Shown here: in pieces, positions 51,147 to 59,031 of the stretch
Layout of the letters: each line of letters begins with the position of its first letter
How positions within the stretch are numbered: position 1 is the first letter of the stretch
Assembly (NCBI RefSeq): GCF_017744155.1
Contig: NZ_JAGHQT010000022.1
Location: 1 to 59,031, forward strand
Length of the DNA: 59,031 bases
Reading direction: 5' to 3'
Source of the DNA: Endozoicomonas sp. G2_1
GTDB taxonomy: Bacteria > Pseudomonadota > Gammaproteobacteria > Enterobacterales > Alteromonadaceae
Translations under genes and position numbers: made by a program
Notes under the pieces: model-generated
The model's database searches: none
Told to the model about the DNA's origin: nothing
What the model saw: the letters and a program-made list of their open reading frames with translations, nothing else

Positions 51147-51303
51147 GTTTGGTGGTTACTTACAATGTCATTGGATATTGATGGGAATTATTCAACTGTA
51201 AGCTATAAGTTACAGTTATAGCGAAGTTAAGCGATTCGAAAGAGATTGATATCTCAGCGTAAGGTAGAATTGTGGACTAGTATTTTGGTAGCTTAGTTAT
51301 AAG

Positions 51304-51319
51304 TTTACGTTTGCGTAAA
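51304..51319. promoter_or_regulatory. Candidate LiuR operator 2 (thiolase/ivd operon)
   Basis: TTTACGTTTGCGTAAA is a TTTAC-N6-GTAAA palindrome 147 bp before the thiolase start. With its flanks it reads as operator 1 plus an inserted TTGCGT. Together with operator 1 it explains how one regulator could control both divergent clusters. The rest of 51074-51465 has no gene. Confidence 0.68.
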
Positions 51320-51465
51320 GGTAAGTCTTTGGTTGTGGTTTTAATGTTGGTGTTGTCTTAGTTTTTGATTTTACAAGGCAAACAGCGTTTCTAGCCTCAA
51401 AGCTAACCATAATAAAAACGTATCGGCTTAGTTTGAACGAGCTTTTTTGAATTAAAGGAAACATT

Positions 51466-52650
51466 ATGTCTTCAGCAGATCCTATTGTTATCGTCTCGGC
51501 ATCAAGAACACCCATGGGTGGTTTTATGGGCGGTTTGTCTAGTGTTAGTGCTCCTGAGTTAGGCTCAGTAGCGATTAAGTCAGTGGTTGAGCAAGCAAAA
51601 CTTGCTAACAACGATGTGGATGAAGTGTACATGGGCTGTGTGTTAAGTGCTGGCTTAAAACAAGCGCCGGCGCGCCAAGCAACACTAGGTGCTGACTTAG
51701 CATTGTCAACGGCGACAACTACTGTAAGCAAAGTGTGTGGTTCAGGCATGAAAGCAGCGATGTTAGCACATGATGCTATCGCAGCAGGCTCAGTTGATAT
51801 CGCGGTTGCTGGTGGTATGGAAAGCATGACTAACGCGCCATATATGTTGCCAAAAGGGCGTCAAGGTATGCGCATGGGGCACGGCCAAGTATTCGATCAC
51901 ATGATGATGGACGGCTTAGAAAATGCCTATGACGGTATTGCTATGGGCTGTTTTGCTCAAGATACGGCAGACGATACAGGCTTTACCCGTGAGCAAATGG
52001 ACGAATTTGCCTTGCGATCACTTGCGCGTGCTAATCAAGCAATTGAGTCAGGCGCATTTAACAATGAAGTGACACCAGTGACAGTCAAATCGCGTCGCGG
52101 TGATACAGTTTTTGACACTGATGAACAACCGGGAAATGCACGTCCTGAAAAAATTCCAAGCTTGCGCGCAGCCTTCAAAAAAGACGGCACTATCACTGCT
52201 GCTAATTCTAGTTCGATCTCAGATGGTGCTGCAGCATTAGTCATGATGAAATTGTCTGAAGCACAAAAACGTGGCTTAACGCCTTTGTGTAAAGTACTCG
52301 GCCATAGCAGTCATGCACAGGAACCGGCAGAGTTTACGGTTGCGCCAGTTGGTGCCATGACAAAGTTACTGAATAAGATTGATTGGCAAATTAGTGATGT
52401 TGACTTGTTTGAGATTAATGAAGCTTTTGCCATGGTTACTATGCTGGCGATTAAAGAGTTAGAACTCGACAGTGAAAAAGTAAACGTCAATGGCGGTGCT
52501 TGTGCGCTTGGTCATCCAATTGGCGCGAGTGGTGCTCGTATTTTAGTGACACTTATTCACGCGCTTAAAAATAGAGGCTTGTCTAAAGGTGTCGCCTCTT
52601 TGTGTATTGGTGGCGGTGAAGCTGTCGCCATGGCGATAGAGACTCTATAA
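51466..52650 (+). CDS. Acetyl-CoA C-acyltransferase (thiolase)
   Basis: This thiolase cleaves 2-methylacetoacetyl-CoA, from isoleucine, or acetoacetyl-CoA with CoA. The 394 residues have the nucleophile Cys91 in SKVCGSGMKAAML, the His in EINEAFAMV region, and the C-terminal GGACALGHPIGASGARI and SLCIGGGEAVAM with the second Cys. ATG follows AAAGGAAA. In the related Shewanella ivd operon this position is held by the gene called ivdA; the acetoacetyl-CoA route from leucine could also use it. Confidence 0.94.
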   Translation: MSSADPIVIVSASRTPMGGFMGGLSSVSAPELGSVAIKSVVEQAKLANNDVDEVYMGCVLSAGLKQAPARQATLGADLALSTATTTVSKVCGSGMKAAMLAHDAIAAGSVDIAVAGGMESMTNAPYMLPKGRQGMRMGHGQVFDHMMMDGLENAYDGIAMGCFAQDTADDTGFTREQMDEFALRSLARANQAIESGAFNNEVTPVTVKSRRGDTVFDTDEQPGNARPEKIPSLRAAFKKDGTITAANSSSISDGAAALVMMKLSEAQKRGLTPLCKVLGHSSHAQEPAEFTVAPVGAMTKLLNKIDWQISDVDLFEINEAFAMVTMLAIKELELDSEKVNVNGGACALGHPIGASGARILVTLIHALKNRGLSKGVASLCIGGGEAVAMAIETL

Positions 52651-52939
52651 AGAGTTAATATGCATCAGTTGATACAGCCAACTGACAGTTCAACTGAGTT
52701 TATATAAGCTGGGCACCATTGGTTAGCCCAGCAACCATTATATTTGTCTTGAACAATGCAAAATAACGATAATTTTCAAGCGTTAGTTCAAAGTGCAACA
52801 CTGACAAAAATACACCCTCACTATTGCTATTTGGTTATAGCGAGGCGATTAAATATTTACAACAGCAATAACTTGTTCAAAGCAGAAAAATAACAATACA
52901 GACAATATCTGCTCGACAAGCGTTATCGGGGATAATCTA
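52651..52939 (+). other. Gap with hairpins between thiolase and acyl-CoA dehydrogenase
   Basis: 289 bp without a gene. CAGTTG/CAACTG (near 52666-52684) and GCTGGGC (52708-52714) with GCCCAGC (52726-52732) form hairpins; neither has a long T-run. They may weakly terminate the thiolase transcript, so the genes from 52940 on may have their own promoter. In Shewanella-type ivd operons mmsA lies at this position; no remnant of it can be read here. Confidence 0.55.
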
Positions 52940-54097
52940 GTGAACTTTAATATGACAGAAGATCAGCAAATGTTTGCTGATACTGCGAAGCAGTTTGCTG
53001 ACGCAGAACTTGCGCCACATGCGGCTAAGTGGGATGCGCAGCACACCTTTCCAAAAGACGTTATCCAAAAAGCCGGTGAACTTGGTTTTTGTGGCCTTTA
53101 CACACCAGAAGACGCTGGTGGTTTGGGGTTAAGTCGTCTCGACGCATCAATTATTTTTGAGCAGTTGGCAACAGGCTGCACGGCAACGACTGCGATGCTA
53201 ACGATTCATAATATGGCAACATGGATGATCGCGAGCTGGGGCACTGAGTCAGTAAAAGACAAATGGTGTCCTAGTTTAGTCTCGGGGGAGCAGCTTGCCT
53301 CGTACTGTTTAACTGAGCCGGGTTCAGGTTCTGATGCAGCTTCACTGCGAACCAGCGCTAAACGAGACGGTGAACATTACATCGTTAATGGCTCAAAAAT
53401 GTTTATTTCAGGCGCAGGTGAAACCGATGTTTTGGTCGTTATGGTGCGAACTGGAGAACCCGGGCCAAAGGGGATTTCCGCTTTAGTTATTCCAGCTGAC
53501 GCCGAAGGTATTGTTTACGGCAAAGCTGAAGAAAAAATGGGCTGGAATGCCCAACCCACTAGGCTAGTGACATTCGACAACGTTAAAGTTTCCATTGATA
53601 ACTTGTTAGGTAATGAAGGTGAAGGTTTTACTTTTGCGATGAAAGGACTCGACGGCGGCCGAATTAATATCGCCACTTGTTCTATTGGCACAGCGCAACA
53701 GGCATTAGAAACAGCAACCGAATATATGAAAGAGCGCGAGCAATTTGGCAAACCTATTGCAGCTTTTCAAGGGTTGCAATTTAAATTAGCAGATATGGCG
53801 ACAGAACTTGTCGCAGCGAGACAATTAGTGCGATTAGCTGCTTTTAAGCTCGATAGTAACGATGCTGAAAAAACCGCTTATTGTGCAATGGCCAAGCGCT
53901 TAGCCACCGATATTGGTTTTCAAGTTTGTGATGCCGCGCTGCAAATTCACGGCGGTTATGGTTACATCAAAGAGTATCCGCTTGAGCGTCATTTTAGAGA
54001 TGTACGAGTTCATCAAATCCTTGAGGGTACCAATGAAATTATGAGAGTGATCATCGCCCGAAGATTACTCGCCGAAGGCGCCGGTCAAATATTATAA
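52940..54097 (+). CDS. Acyl-CoA dehydrogenase (probable isobutyryl-/2-methylbutyryl-CoA dehydrogenase)
   Basis: The 385-residue FAD enzyme has YTPEDAGGLGLSRLDASII, LTEPGSGSDAASLRTSAKRD, ISGAGETDVLVVMVRTGEPG and, near the C-terminus, IHGGYGYIKEYPLERHFRD and ILEGTNEIMRVIIARRL, where the Glu is the usual catalytic base. The context with two crotonases and mmsB points to the valine/isoleucine branch. The start is GTG behind CGGGGATA. It heads a tight run of five genes (gaps 12-30 bp). Confidence 0.92.
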   Translation: MNFNMTEDQQMFADTAKQFADAELAPHAAKWDAQHTFPKDVIQKAGELGFCGLYTPEDAGGLGLSRLDASIIFEQLATGCTATTAMLTIHNMATWMIASWGTESVKDKWCPSLVSGEQLASYCLTEPGSGSDAASLRTSAKRDGEHYIVNGSKMFISGAGETDVLVVMVRTGEPGPKGISALVIPADAEGIVYGKAEEKMGWNAQPTRLVTFDNVKVSIDNLLGNEGEGFTFAMKGLDGGRINIATCSIGTAQQALETATEYMKEREQFGKPIAAFQGLQFKLADMATELVAARQLVRLAAFKLDSNDAEKTAYCAMAKRLATDIGFQVCDAALQIHGGYGYIKEYPLERHFRDVRVHQILEGTNEIMRVIIARRLLAEGAGQIL

Positions 54098-54120
54098 CAT
54101 TTCAGATAAGGAGTAAGCTG

Positions 54121-54894
54121 ATGTCTAATTTAAAGTTGGAAAAAATAGCGAATACTGCGGTTGTTACCTTTAACAACCCTCCTGCCCACACCTGGACTTT
54201 TGACAGCCTGGCAGAGCTGCGTGATTTGGTGTTAGCGCTCAATCGCGACTGCGATATTTATGCCCTAGTATTAACGGGCGATGGTGACAAGTTCTTCTCT
54301 GCTGGTGCAGATTTAAAAGTATTTGCTGATGGCGACAAAAAAGTTGCCGCTGAAATGGCGGATATTTTTGGTCAGGCATTTGAAACCTTGAGTAATTTTC
54401 GCGGGGTATCGATTGCAGCAATTAATGGCTATGCCATGGGCGGCGGCTTAGAAGTAGCATTAGCCTGTGATTTACGCATTGCTGAGCAAGGTGCCCAAAT
54501 GGCTTTACCGGAAGCGACAGTCGGTTTGTTGCCATGTGCTGGCGGCACACAAAATCTTCACATTTTAGTTGGTGAAGGTTGGGCTAAACGTATGATTTTG
54601 TGTGGCGAACGGGTTGATGCCGAGCGCGCAGAACGCATCGGGCTGGTAGAAGAAGTCGTCGAAAAGGGTACAAGTTTATCCGCTGCTTTAGACTTAGCGC
54701 AAAAAGTCAGTAAGCAAAGTCCAGTTGCTGTAGCCGCTTGTAAGAAGTTAGTGCAAGGACATCGTCAGCGCAGCTTGACCGACAATTTGCCGCAAGAACG
54801 CACTGCATTTGTTGAGTTATTTGACTCTCAAGACCAACGGGAAGGCGTCAATGCCTTTTTAGAGAAACGCCCACCTGTTTGGCAAAATAAGTAA
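54121..54894 (+). CDS. Enoyl-CoA hydratase (crotonase fold)
   Basis: The 257-residue crotonase carries VVTFNNPPAHTWTFDSLAEL, the oxyanion stretch DKFFSAGADLKVF, and AINGYAMGGGLEVALACDLR followed by ALPEATVGLLPCAGGTQNL, where the catalytic Glu pair lies. It should hydrate methacrylyl-CoA (valine) and tiglyl-CoA (isoleucine). ATG follows AAGGAG. It lies 23 bp after the dehydrogenase. Confidence 0.93.
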   Translation: MSNLKLEKIANTAVVTFNNPPAHTWTFDSLAELRDLVLALNRDCDIYALVLTGDGDKFFSAGADLKVFADGDKKVAAEMADIFGQAFETLSNFRGVSIAAINGYAMGGGLEVALACDLRIAEQGAQMALPEATVGLLPCAGGTQNLHILVGEGWAKRMILCGERVDAERAERIGLVEEVVEKGTSLSAALDLAQKVSKQSPVAVAACKKLVQGHRQRSLTDNLPQERTAFVELFDSQDQREGVNAFLEKRPPVWQNK

Positions 54895-54924
54895 ATTTTA
54901 CAACCTATTTTAAGAGTACATATT

Positions 54925-56094
54925 ATGTCTGAAGAAGTGGTCCTTTTTGAAGAAGTTAACTGCTTAACTGATAAAAAAATAGCGGTGGCTACGTTGAATT
55001 CACCGCGCTCACTTAATGCACTAAGTGGTGACATGATCGATTTGTTGATGCCTAAACTACTAGAGTGGCGAGACAATGACGATATTGTGATGATCTTTTT
55101 GCAAGGCAGCGGTGACAAAGCTTTCTGTGCTGGTGGTGATATTGTGCACATGTACAATGCTATGACAGAAAGCGCGATGAAAGAAAATACAACAACAGCA
55201 AACAGCGACGCAAAAGATAAGTCTGTTCCTGCTTTAGAGCAGTACTTCACCAAAGAATATCAACTTGATTATCTTATTCACACCTTTAACAAGCCGTTTT
55301 TAGTTTGGGGTCAAGGTATTGTTATGGGCGGCGGTTTGGGCTTAATGGTTGGTGCCAGTCATAGAGTAGTGACTGAAAGTTCCAGAATTGCCATGCCGGA
55401 AATTAGTATAGGTTTATATCCTGATGTTGGCGGCTCTTACTTTTTAAATAGAATGCCAGAAAATTGTGGGCTTTTCCTCGGTTTAACTGGAGCCTCTATT
55501 AATGCTGCAGATGCTAAATATACCAAAATGGCAGACTTTTTCTTATTAAACGAGCACAAGCAGCAACTGTTAACAGCGCTTAGTGAAGTAAAGTGGGGCG
55601 ATACCATAGCGCTTAACCACGATAAGTTAAGTGATGTCCTACAAAGCTTTGAGCAAGATGTTAAAGCTTCGTTGCCTAATTCGCAGTTAAAACAGCATCA
55701 AAGCTTAATTAATCAAGTGATTCAACAGCCAGACCTAGTTGCAATTGTTGATGCGATTATTTCAGTCGATATTGAAGATAAATGGTTTAACAAAGCGCAA
55801 AAATCCCTCGCACATGGCAGTCCGATGAGTGCGCATTTAGTTTATCAGCAATTACAACAAGCGCAGTCGATGACCTTGGCTGAGTGTTTTAAATTAGAGC
55901 TTGGGCTCTCAGTGAAATCAGGCCAGTTTGGTGAATTTTGCGAAGGTGTTCGTGCGTTACTTATTGACAAAGACAACCAGCCTAATTGGCACTTTAGCAA
56001 CGTTGAAGAGGTTGATGCAAAAACACTTGCTTGGTTTTTTGAAACACCATGGCAAGCAGAAAGTCACCCATTGGCTGAGTTAGAGCAAGTTTAA
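54925..56094 (+). CDS. 3-hydroxyisobutyryl-CoA hydrolase (HIBCH-like)
   Basis: It frees 3-hydroxyisobutyrate from its CoA ester in valine breakdown, which also keeps toxic methacrylyl-CoA low. The 389-residue protein is longer than a simple hydratase, as typical for HIBCH. Motifs are LNSPRSLNALSGDMIDLL, GDKAFCAGGDIVHMY, GQGIVMGGGLGLMVGASHRV and MPEISIGLYPDVGGSYFLNR. A C-terminal ENoyl-hydrolase extension follows. It lies 30 bp after the hydratase gene. Confidence 0.93.
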   Translation: MSEEVVLFEEVNCLTDKKIAVATLNSPRSLNALSGDMIDLLMPKLLEWRDNDDIVMIFLQGSGDKAFCAGGDIVHMYNAMTESAMKENTTTANSDAKDKSVPALEQYFTKEYQLDYLIHTFNKPFLVWGQGIVMGGGLGLMVGASHRVVTESSRIAMPEISIGLYPDVGGSYFLNRMPENCGLFLGLTGASINAADAKYTKMADFFLLNEHKQQLLTALSEVKWGDTIALNHDKLSDVLQSFEQDVKASLPNSQLKQHQSLINQVIQQPDLVAIVDAIISVDIEDKWFNKAQKSLAHGSPMSAHLVYQQLQQAQSMTLAECFKLELGLSVKSGQFGEFCEGVRALLIDKDNQPNWHFSNVEEVDAKTLAWFFETPWQAESHPLAELEQV

Positions 56095-56106
56095 TAGGAG
56101 TTCATT

Positions 56107-57027
56107 ATGGCGAATATTGCATTTATTGGCTTAGGCAATATGGGCGGCCCAATGGCAGCCAATCTGGTTAAAGCGGGTCACAAAGTCAATGTTTTTGACT
56201 TATCTGAACAAGCTTTAAGTACGGCTAAAGAAAACGGTGCGACGGTTGCCGCTAGCGCAAACGAAAGCGTCGTTGGCGCCGAATATGTCATTTCTATGTT
56301 ACCTGCGGGTAAGCATGTTGCCGGCCTTTACTTGGGAGAAAAGAGCCTGGGTAACGATAGTGTGGGTCACAACGGTTTGATTGATGCCATCAATCCCAAT
56401 AGCTTAGTGATTGATTGTTCTACTATAGATCATCAAACCGCGCAGCAAGTTGGCAATGCCTTAGCTGAAAAGGGTATTGGTTTTATTGATGCGCCAGTTT
56501 CTGGTGGTGTTGGTGGAGCAGTAGCGGGTACCTTGAGCTTTATGGTCGGAGGGAGTGCTAATCATTTTGAACGAGCTTCGTCAGTACTTGAAAATATGGG
56601 AAAAAATATTTTCCATGCTGGTGACCTCGGCGCCGGACAAATTGCCAAAGTGTGCAATAACATGTTGTTGTCAGTGCTAATGGTTGGCACGTCAGAAGCG
56701 TTGCAATTGGGTATTAGCAATGGTCTGGATCCTAAAGTGTTGTCGGAGATTATGTCGAAGAGTTCAGGTAGCAACTGGACGCTCGATGTCTACAACCCGT
56801 GTCCCAATGTGATGGAAAATGTGCCGTCGTCAAATGGTTATCAAGGTGGTTTCATGGTTGATTTAATGGCCAAAGACCTCGGTTTAGCAATGGAAACCGC
56901 ATTGTTGAGCCAATCGTCAACACCTATGGGGGCATTAGCTCGTAGTCTCTATGCTATGCATGCAGCAGGCGGTCATGGCTCAAGAGATTTCTCTAGCATT
57001 TTTAGTTTGTTTGATAAACAACAGTAA
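56107..57027 (+). CDS. mmsB: 3-hydroxyisobutyrate dehydrogenase
   Basis: MmsB oxidises 3-hydroxyisobutyrate to methylmalonate semialdehyde with NAD+. The 306-residue beta-hydroxyacid dehydrogenase begins with IAFIGLGNMGGPMAANLVKA (NAD site), has the substrate motif FIDAPVSGGVGGAVAGTLSF and the catalytic Lys in GAGQIAKVCNNMLL. It lies 12 bp after HIBCH with TAGGAG upstream. Its product needs MmsA, which is not in this window. Confidence 0.95.
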   Translation: MANIAFIGLGNMGGPMAANLVKAGHKVNVFDLSEQALSTAKENGATVAASANESVVGAEYVISMLPAGKHVAGLYLGEKSLGNDSVGHNGLIDAINPNSLVIDCSTIDHQTAQQVGNALAEKGIGFIDAPVSGGVGGAVAGTLSFMVGGSANHFERASSVLENMGKNIFHAGDLGAGQIAKVCNNMLLSVLMVGTSEALQLGISNGLDPKVLSEIMSKSSGSNWTLDVYNPCPNVMENVPSSNGYQGGFMVDLMAKDLGLAMETALLSQSSTPMGALARSLYAMHAAGGHGSRDFSSIFSLFDKQQ

Positions 57028-57046
57028 ATAAAGGCGTTAACGTTAT

Positions 57047-57808
57047 ATGAATTTACAAGACAAAGTCATTGTTATTACTGGTGGTGGTCAAGGGTTAGGC
57101 CGTGCTATGGCGGTGAACTTGGCACAACAAGGTGCCAAGCTAGTACTTATCGATTTAAATGAAGATAGTTTGCAAGAAACCGTTAATTTAGTTGAGCAAG
57201 CTGGCTCGGAGGCAAAATTTTATCTTGCTAATGTTACCGTTGAGCAAGAGGTAGAGCAGACATTTCAAGCGATAAATAGCGATTTTAACGGCTTTGATGG
57301 TTTGATCAACAATGCCGGTATTTTGCGAGATGGCATGTTTGTTAAGGCTAAAGACGGCCAAGTCACCAAGAAAATGTCATTGGAACAGTTTCAATCAGTG
57401 ATTGATGTTAACTTAACCGGCGTTTTTCTATGTGGTCGTGAAGCCGCAGTGCACATGATTGAAAACAATCGCAAAGGCGTGATCATTAATATGTCGTCGA
57501 TTGCCCGTCAAGGTAATATGGGACAAACCAACTATGCTGCCTCTAAAGCGGGCGTGGTTGCCATGACAGTAACATGGGCACGTGAGCTTGGTCGCCATGG
57601 TATTCGAGTTGGTGCGATAGCTCCTGGTGTTATTCGCACAGCAATGACTGATGCGATGAAACCTGAAATGCGTGAACGACTAGAAAATATGAAACCAGTA
57701 GGCCGTTTAGGCGAAGCCGATGAAATTGCCCATACGGTTCAGTATATTTTTGAAAATGAGTTCTTCACGGGTCGCGTTGTCGAGATTGATGGCGGCTTGT
57801 GTATGTAA
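57047..57808 (+). CDS. SDR-family 3-hydroxyacyl-CoA dehydrogenase-like protein
   Basis: The 253-residue classical short-chain dehydrogenase has VIVITGGGQGLGRAMAVNLA (cofactor site), NNAG, and the catalytic Ser-Tyr-Lys in NMSSIARQGNMGQTNYAASK. By position, as last gene of the ivd operon, it probably oxidises 2-methyl-3-hydroxybutyryl-CoA in isoleucine breakdown; from sequence alone a FabG-like reductase is also possible. A terminator follows. Confidence 0.88.
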   Translation: MNLQDKVIVITGGGQGLGRAMAVNLAQQGAKLVLIDLNEDSLQETVNLVEQAGSEAKFYLANVTVEQEVEQTFQAINSDFNGFDGLINNAGILRDGMFVKAKDGQVTKKMSLEQFQSVIDVNLTGVFLCGREAAVHMIENNRKGVIINMSSIARQGNMGQTNYAASKAGVVAMTVTWARELGRHGIRVGAIAPGVIRTAMTDAMKPEMRERLENMKPVGRLGEADEIAHTVQYIFENEFFTGRVVEIDGGLCM

Positions 57809-57853
57809 TTCGCCTATGATGCACGTTTAATTGCGAATCCATAGAGAATTGAT

Positions 57854-57880
57854 AAAGGGCGAGTTATACTCGCCTTTTAT
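57854..57880 (+). terminator. Intrinsic terminator of the ivd-type operon
   Basis: AAAGGGCGAGT (57854-57864) pairs with ACTCGCCTTTT around a 3-nt loop, with more T after it. It is about 45 bp beyond the SDR stop. Confidence 0.85.
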
Positions 57881-58012
57881 CTTTATAACGACCAATATCA
57901 TTGATGATAATCGGGTTAGATATTCAAGACCAACGTTATAGCGTGACGTCATGGATGACAAAGAGCGTATATGTACACAACAAACATCTTATTTGAAGGT
58001 ATATGATAAAGC

Positions 58013-58546
58013 ATGCAAAAAGCACTGTTTCTCGATCGCGATGGTATTATTAATATCGATCATGGCTATGTTCACAAAATAGAAGAATTTGATTTTGTCG
58101 ACGGCATTTTTGCTCTGTGTCAAAAAGCGCAGCAACTGGGCTATAAAATTTTTGTCATTACCAACCAAGCGGGAATTGCCCGTGGTTATTACACAATAGC
58201 AGACTTTGAAAAGTTAACTAAATGGATGGTTGAACAGTTCGCCGAGCAAAGTGTCGAGATAACTGACGTTTATTTCTGTCCACATCACCCCGATAAAGGT
58301 GTTAACGAATACGTGCGAACATGTGGCTGTCGAAAACCCGAACCCGGAATGATCATGCAAGCTCAACAAGAACACCAACTCGACTTAGTTAATAGTGTTT
58401 TTATTGGTGATAAAGGCTCTGATATGGCAGCGGCCTGCAACGCAGGTGTTAAAAAACGTTTTTTAGTTACTAGTCAGTATCAAGATGACGAGGCGATTCC
58501 TTCGGTGAAAGTTGAGTCAATCAACGATGTTTTAGTTCATTTGTAA
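58013..58546 (+). CDS. gmhB: D-glycero-beta-D-manno-heptose 1,7-bisphosphate 7-phosphatase
   Basis: GmhB removes the C7 phosphate in ADP-heptose synthesis for the LPS inner core. The 177-residue HAD phosphatase has the nucleophile motif ALFLDRDGIINIDHGYVHK, FVITNQAGIARGYYT, the zinc loop CPHHPDKG followed by TCGCRKPEPGMI (Cys/His ligands) and VFIGDKGSDMAAACNAGV. ATG at 58013 follows AAAGCATGCAAA with a weak ribosome-binding site. It lies directly before an rRNA operon promoter region, as is common in gammaproteobacteria. Confidence 0.95.
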   Translation: MQKALFLDRDGIINIDHGYVHKIEEFDFVDGIFALCQKAQQLGYKIFVITNQAGIARGYYTIADFEKLTKWMVEQFAEQSVEITDVYFCPHHPDKGVNEYVRTCGCRKPEPGMIMQAQQEHQLDLVNSVFIGDKGSDMAAACNAGVKKRFLVTSQYQDDEAIPSVKVESINDVLVHL

Positions 58547-58647
58547 TTGCTGATGATGTTTTATTGAACACAATTCGGCATTTTGGTTAAATTCTGTTGC
58601 TTATTTGAGCGTTTAACCCAAGAAACGAAAAAATGTTAAAATAAGTG

Positions 58648-58675
58648 TTGACGGCCAGATAAAAATCTCTAAAAT
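58648..58675 (+). promoter_or_regulatory. rRNA-type promoter P1
   Basis: TTGACG (58648-58653), a 16-bp spacer and TAAAAT (58670-58675) are followed by GCGCATCC, a GC-rich discriminator typical of stringent control. An A-rich stretch lies just upstream (58621-58644). Confidence 0.8.
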
Positions 58676-58795
58676 GCGCATCCACTTCCACGGGGCAGCC
58701 CAACGAAGTGTTTTGATAAGTTTAGTTGGTGAATATACTAGGTAAACGGGTCAGATAACTTAGAAAAACGATTTGAAAAAAAATTCAAAAAGTTG

Positions 58796-58823
58796 TTGAC
58801 ATCAAAACTAGGAAGCGTAAAAT
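58796..58823 (+). promoter_or_regulatory. rRNA-type promoter P2
   Basis: TTGACA (58796-58801), a 16-bp spacer and TAAAAT (58818-58823) are followed by the same GCGCATCC discriminator as P1. A-tracts at 58762-58790 look like an UP element. It lies 148 bp after P1. Confidence 0.88.
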
Positions 58824-59031
58824 GCGCATCCGCTCTCAACGAGAGAGCAGCAACAAAGCACGAGTGCGATGTTTTGTTTGAATCGCAAGATTCAGTTCTT
58901 TAACAAGTAGTTATCATGCAATGTGTGTGGGCATTCACGACGATGATAGATTCAACTAAAAGTTGCTTCGGCAACGAATTTATCTTGATGAATGTCTATA
59001 TACAAACTTAATAAGTTTTATAGTACAGAAT
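58824..59031 (+). other. rRNA operon leader with boxA-like site
   Basis: The leader contains a GCTCTC/GAGAGC hairpin (58832-58848) and a boxA-like TTCTTTAACAA (58896-58906), as used for rRNA antitermination with NusB and S10. No 16S 5' end is visible, so the 16S gene must start beyond 59031. The pairing of the downstream leader with sequence after 16S, for RNase III processing, cannot be checked here. Confidence 0.82.

Noticed and set aside
51297-51827. Antisense ORF of 176 codons over the thiolase gene and its operator region
   Set aside because: It is the reverse shadow of a clear thiolase gene, has low-complexity composition and no family resemblance.
42143-57808. The liu/ivd region as a new pathway
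   Set aside because: Gene content and order match the known leucine and isoleucine/valine degradation clusters under LiuR; only the missing mmsA and the operators are notable.
58824-59031. Start of a 16S rRNA gene
   Set aside because: Only promoter and leader signals are seen; no conserved 16S 5' sequence appears before the window ends.
1-59031. CRISPR array, prophage, transposase or tRNA gene
   Set aside because: No regular spaced repeats, phage or transposase proteins, or cloverleaf sequences were seen on either strand.

Overview
The window is chromosomal DNA from a marine-type gammaproteobacterium of the Alteromonadales, most likely Colwelliaceae (Thalassotalea- or Colwellia-like). The evidence is the moderate-to-low GC, the gammaproteobacterial order of the dapD-glnD-map / rpsB-to-accA block, proteins of families I associate with Alteromonadales (DUF6436- and DUF3718-like), and the liu/ivd branched-chain amino acid clusters under a MerR-type LiuR. 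The genus is an inference. I see no tRNA, complete rRNA, CRISPR array, transposase, integrase or phage gene.

Layout. (1) 1-6.2 kb, minus strand: a small lipoprotein, dapD, glnD, map and a DsbA-like protein. (2) 6.4-8.4 kb, plus: a chemoreceptor and a small membrane-anchored DUF6436-like protein, both placed between map and rpsB. (3) 8.4-29.4 kb, plus: the core block rpsB, tsf, (a methyltransferase), pyrH, frr, uppS, cdsA, dxr, rseP, bamA, skp, lpxD, fabZ, lpxA, lpxB, rnhB, dnaE, accA. It serves translation, isoprenoid and phospholipid precursors, outer-membrane assembly, lipid A and fatty acid synthesis, and replication. (4) 29.5-41 kb: a mixed set with tilS, a DAACS symporter, a diguanylate cyclase, small membrane proteins, a TIGR01777-type epimerase, a lipoprotein, cobQ, a CPA2 antiporter and a patatin-like phospholipase. 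(5) 41.0-41.9 kb: an intergenic structured repeat and a DUF3718-like secreted protein behind a cyclic-di-GMP-I riboswitch. (6) 42.1-51.1 kb, minus: the leucine operon liuR-liuABCDE-scoAB. (7) 51.5-57.8 kb, plus: the isoleucine/valine operon (thiolase, acyl-CoA dehydrogenase, two crotonase-fold enzymes, 3-hydroxyisobutyrate dehydrogenase, SDR). (8) 58.0 kb to the end: gmhB, then tandem rRNA-type promoters and the leader of an rRNA operon whose 16S gene must start beyond the window.

How the parts fit. Leucine is taken through isovaleryl-CoA, methylcrotonyl-CoA, methylglutaconyl-CoA and HMG-CoA to acetyl-CoA and acetoacetate, which ScoAB activates. Isoleucine and valine acyl-CoAs go through the divergent cluster. 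Two TTTAC-N6-GTAAA palindromes lie between the divergent clusters and are the natural LiuR operators.

Most of the window is conserved core genome and I found no new multi-gene system. The points most worth a second look are two 207-bp intergenic elements with the same architecture, the c-di-GMP riboswitch in front of a secreted protein of unknown function, a perfect terminator hairpin inside the start of a coding region, and the gap where mmsA would be expected in the ivd operon. All observations are from reading by eye; no search or folding program was run.
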